Assembly (NCBI GenBank): GCA_945866285.1
Contig: CAMBHC010000101.1
Span: 1 to 8,327, forward strand
Length of the DNA: 8,327 bases
Reading direction: 5' to 3'
From: Candidatus Sulfopaludibacter sp. SbA3
Lineage (GTDB): Bacteria; Acidobacteriota; Vicinamibacteria; Vicinamibacterales; UBA2999
The position numbers were made by a program, and so were the translations under genes. Positions 8,161-8,327 of the stretch are shown one piece after another (the first letter of the stretch is position 1; each line of letters begins with the position of its first letter). The notes beneath the pieces are model-generated. The model ran no database searches, was not told the origin of the DNA, and saw only the letters and a list, made by a program, of their open reading frames with translations.

Positions 8161-8180
8161 TTACAGGGACTTACAGGGGG
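8161..8180 (+). promoter_or_regulatory. Tandem 10-nt repeat carrying the Shine-Dalgarno of the lipoprotein gene
   Basis: TTACAGGGAC and TTACAGGGGG lie directly in tandem and share their first eight bases. The second copy ends in AGGGGG, 7 nt before the ATG, and serves as the ribosome binding site. The first copy offers a second, weaker purine-rich site. Confidence 0.45.
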
Positions 8181-8187
8181 AATTCTG

Positions 8188-8327
8188 ATGAGAAAGCGGT
8201 CTTCGGCAGCGTATTTGGCGCTGGTTATGGGACTGGGCGTCACGCTTGCCGGTTGCGGATACATCGGCGAGGTCCGCGCCATGAAGGCGTTCAAGGACGG
8301 CAACAAGGCCTACGGCGCCAGTGATTG
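8188..8327 (+). CDS. Lipoprotein of unknown function, N-terminus (3' truncated)
   Basis: Forty-six codons are present before the window ends, with no stop. A basic start, MRKR, is followed by a hydrophobic stretch and a clear lipobox, LAGC, with the modified cysteine at residue 23, so the mature protein should be lipid-anchored after signal peptidase II cleavage. The first mature residues, including AMKAFKDGNKAYGASD, look like the first helix of a tetratricopeptide-type repeat, as seen in many TPR lipoproteins; this is only a hint from about 20 residues. The start is supported by AGGGGG 7 nt upstream and a candidate promoter at 8105-8134. It is divergent from rel across a 236-bp spacer. Confidence 0.85.
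   Translation, partial: MRKRSSAAYLALVMGLGVTLAGCGYIGEVRAMKAFKDGNKAYGASD

Overview
The window is a high-GC bacterial chromosome segment with dense genes of housekeeping type. A PQQ-dependent quinohaemoprotein dehydrogenase, a four-cysteine (zinc-binding) ribosomal protein L28, a bifunctional Rel enzyme and clusters of short GC-rich hairpins in the gaps together suggest an Acidobacteriota-like genome, possibly Vicinamibacteria. That placement is inferred from general resemblance, not from a marker gene.

Layout: (1) 1-1603 (+), the 3' part of a PQQ-dependent alcohol-dehydrogenase-type gene with a C-terminal cytochrome c domain. (2) 1604-1660, three back-to-back palindromes between the convergent ends of this gene and lon, the last lying inside the lon C-terminal codons. 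(3) 1630-4095 (-), a complete lon protease gene whose Shine-Dalgarno sequence lies in a GC-rich hairpin. (4) 4096-4237, a spacer holding an imperfect 64-nt inverted repeat. (5) 4238-4702 (-), a DksA/TraR-family zinc-finger gene. (6) 4703-5224, a 522-bp gene-free divergent region, visibly richer in A+T than the genes around it, with several hairpins. (7) 5225-5796 (+), rpmB and ridA joined by a TAATG overlap. (8) 5777-7951 (-), a complete bifunctional (p)ppGpp synthetase/hydrolase gene whose 3' end overlaps ridA by 20 bp. (9) 7952-8187, a divergent spacer with three related hairpin repeats (one inverted), a further hairpin and a candidate promoter. (10) 8188-8327 (+), the start of a lipoprotein gene that runs off the window.

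The middle of the window has a stringent-response theme. A (p)ppGpp synthetase/hydrolase and a DksA-family RNA polymerase cofactor flank a ribosomal protein gene of the kind these factors control in well-studied bacteria, and Lon handles proteolysis during stress and starvation. The first gene (periplasmic oxidation of alcohols or similar substrates) and the last (lipoprotein) have no evident link to that theme.

I found no clear new defence, mobile or biosynthetic system. The most interesting signals are non-coding: the hairpin over the lon ribosome binding site, the REP-like hairpin cluster beside the rel gene, the palindrome run at the lon 3' end, and the structured region between dksA and rpmB.
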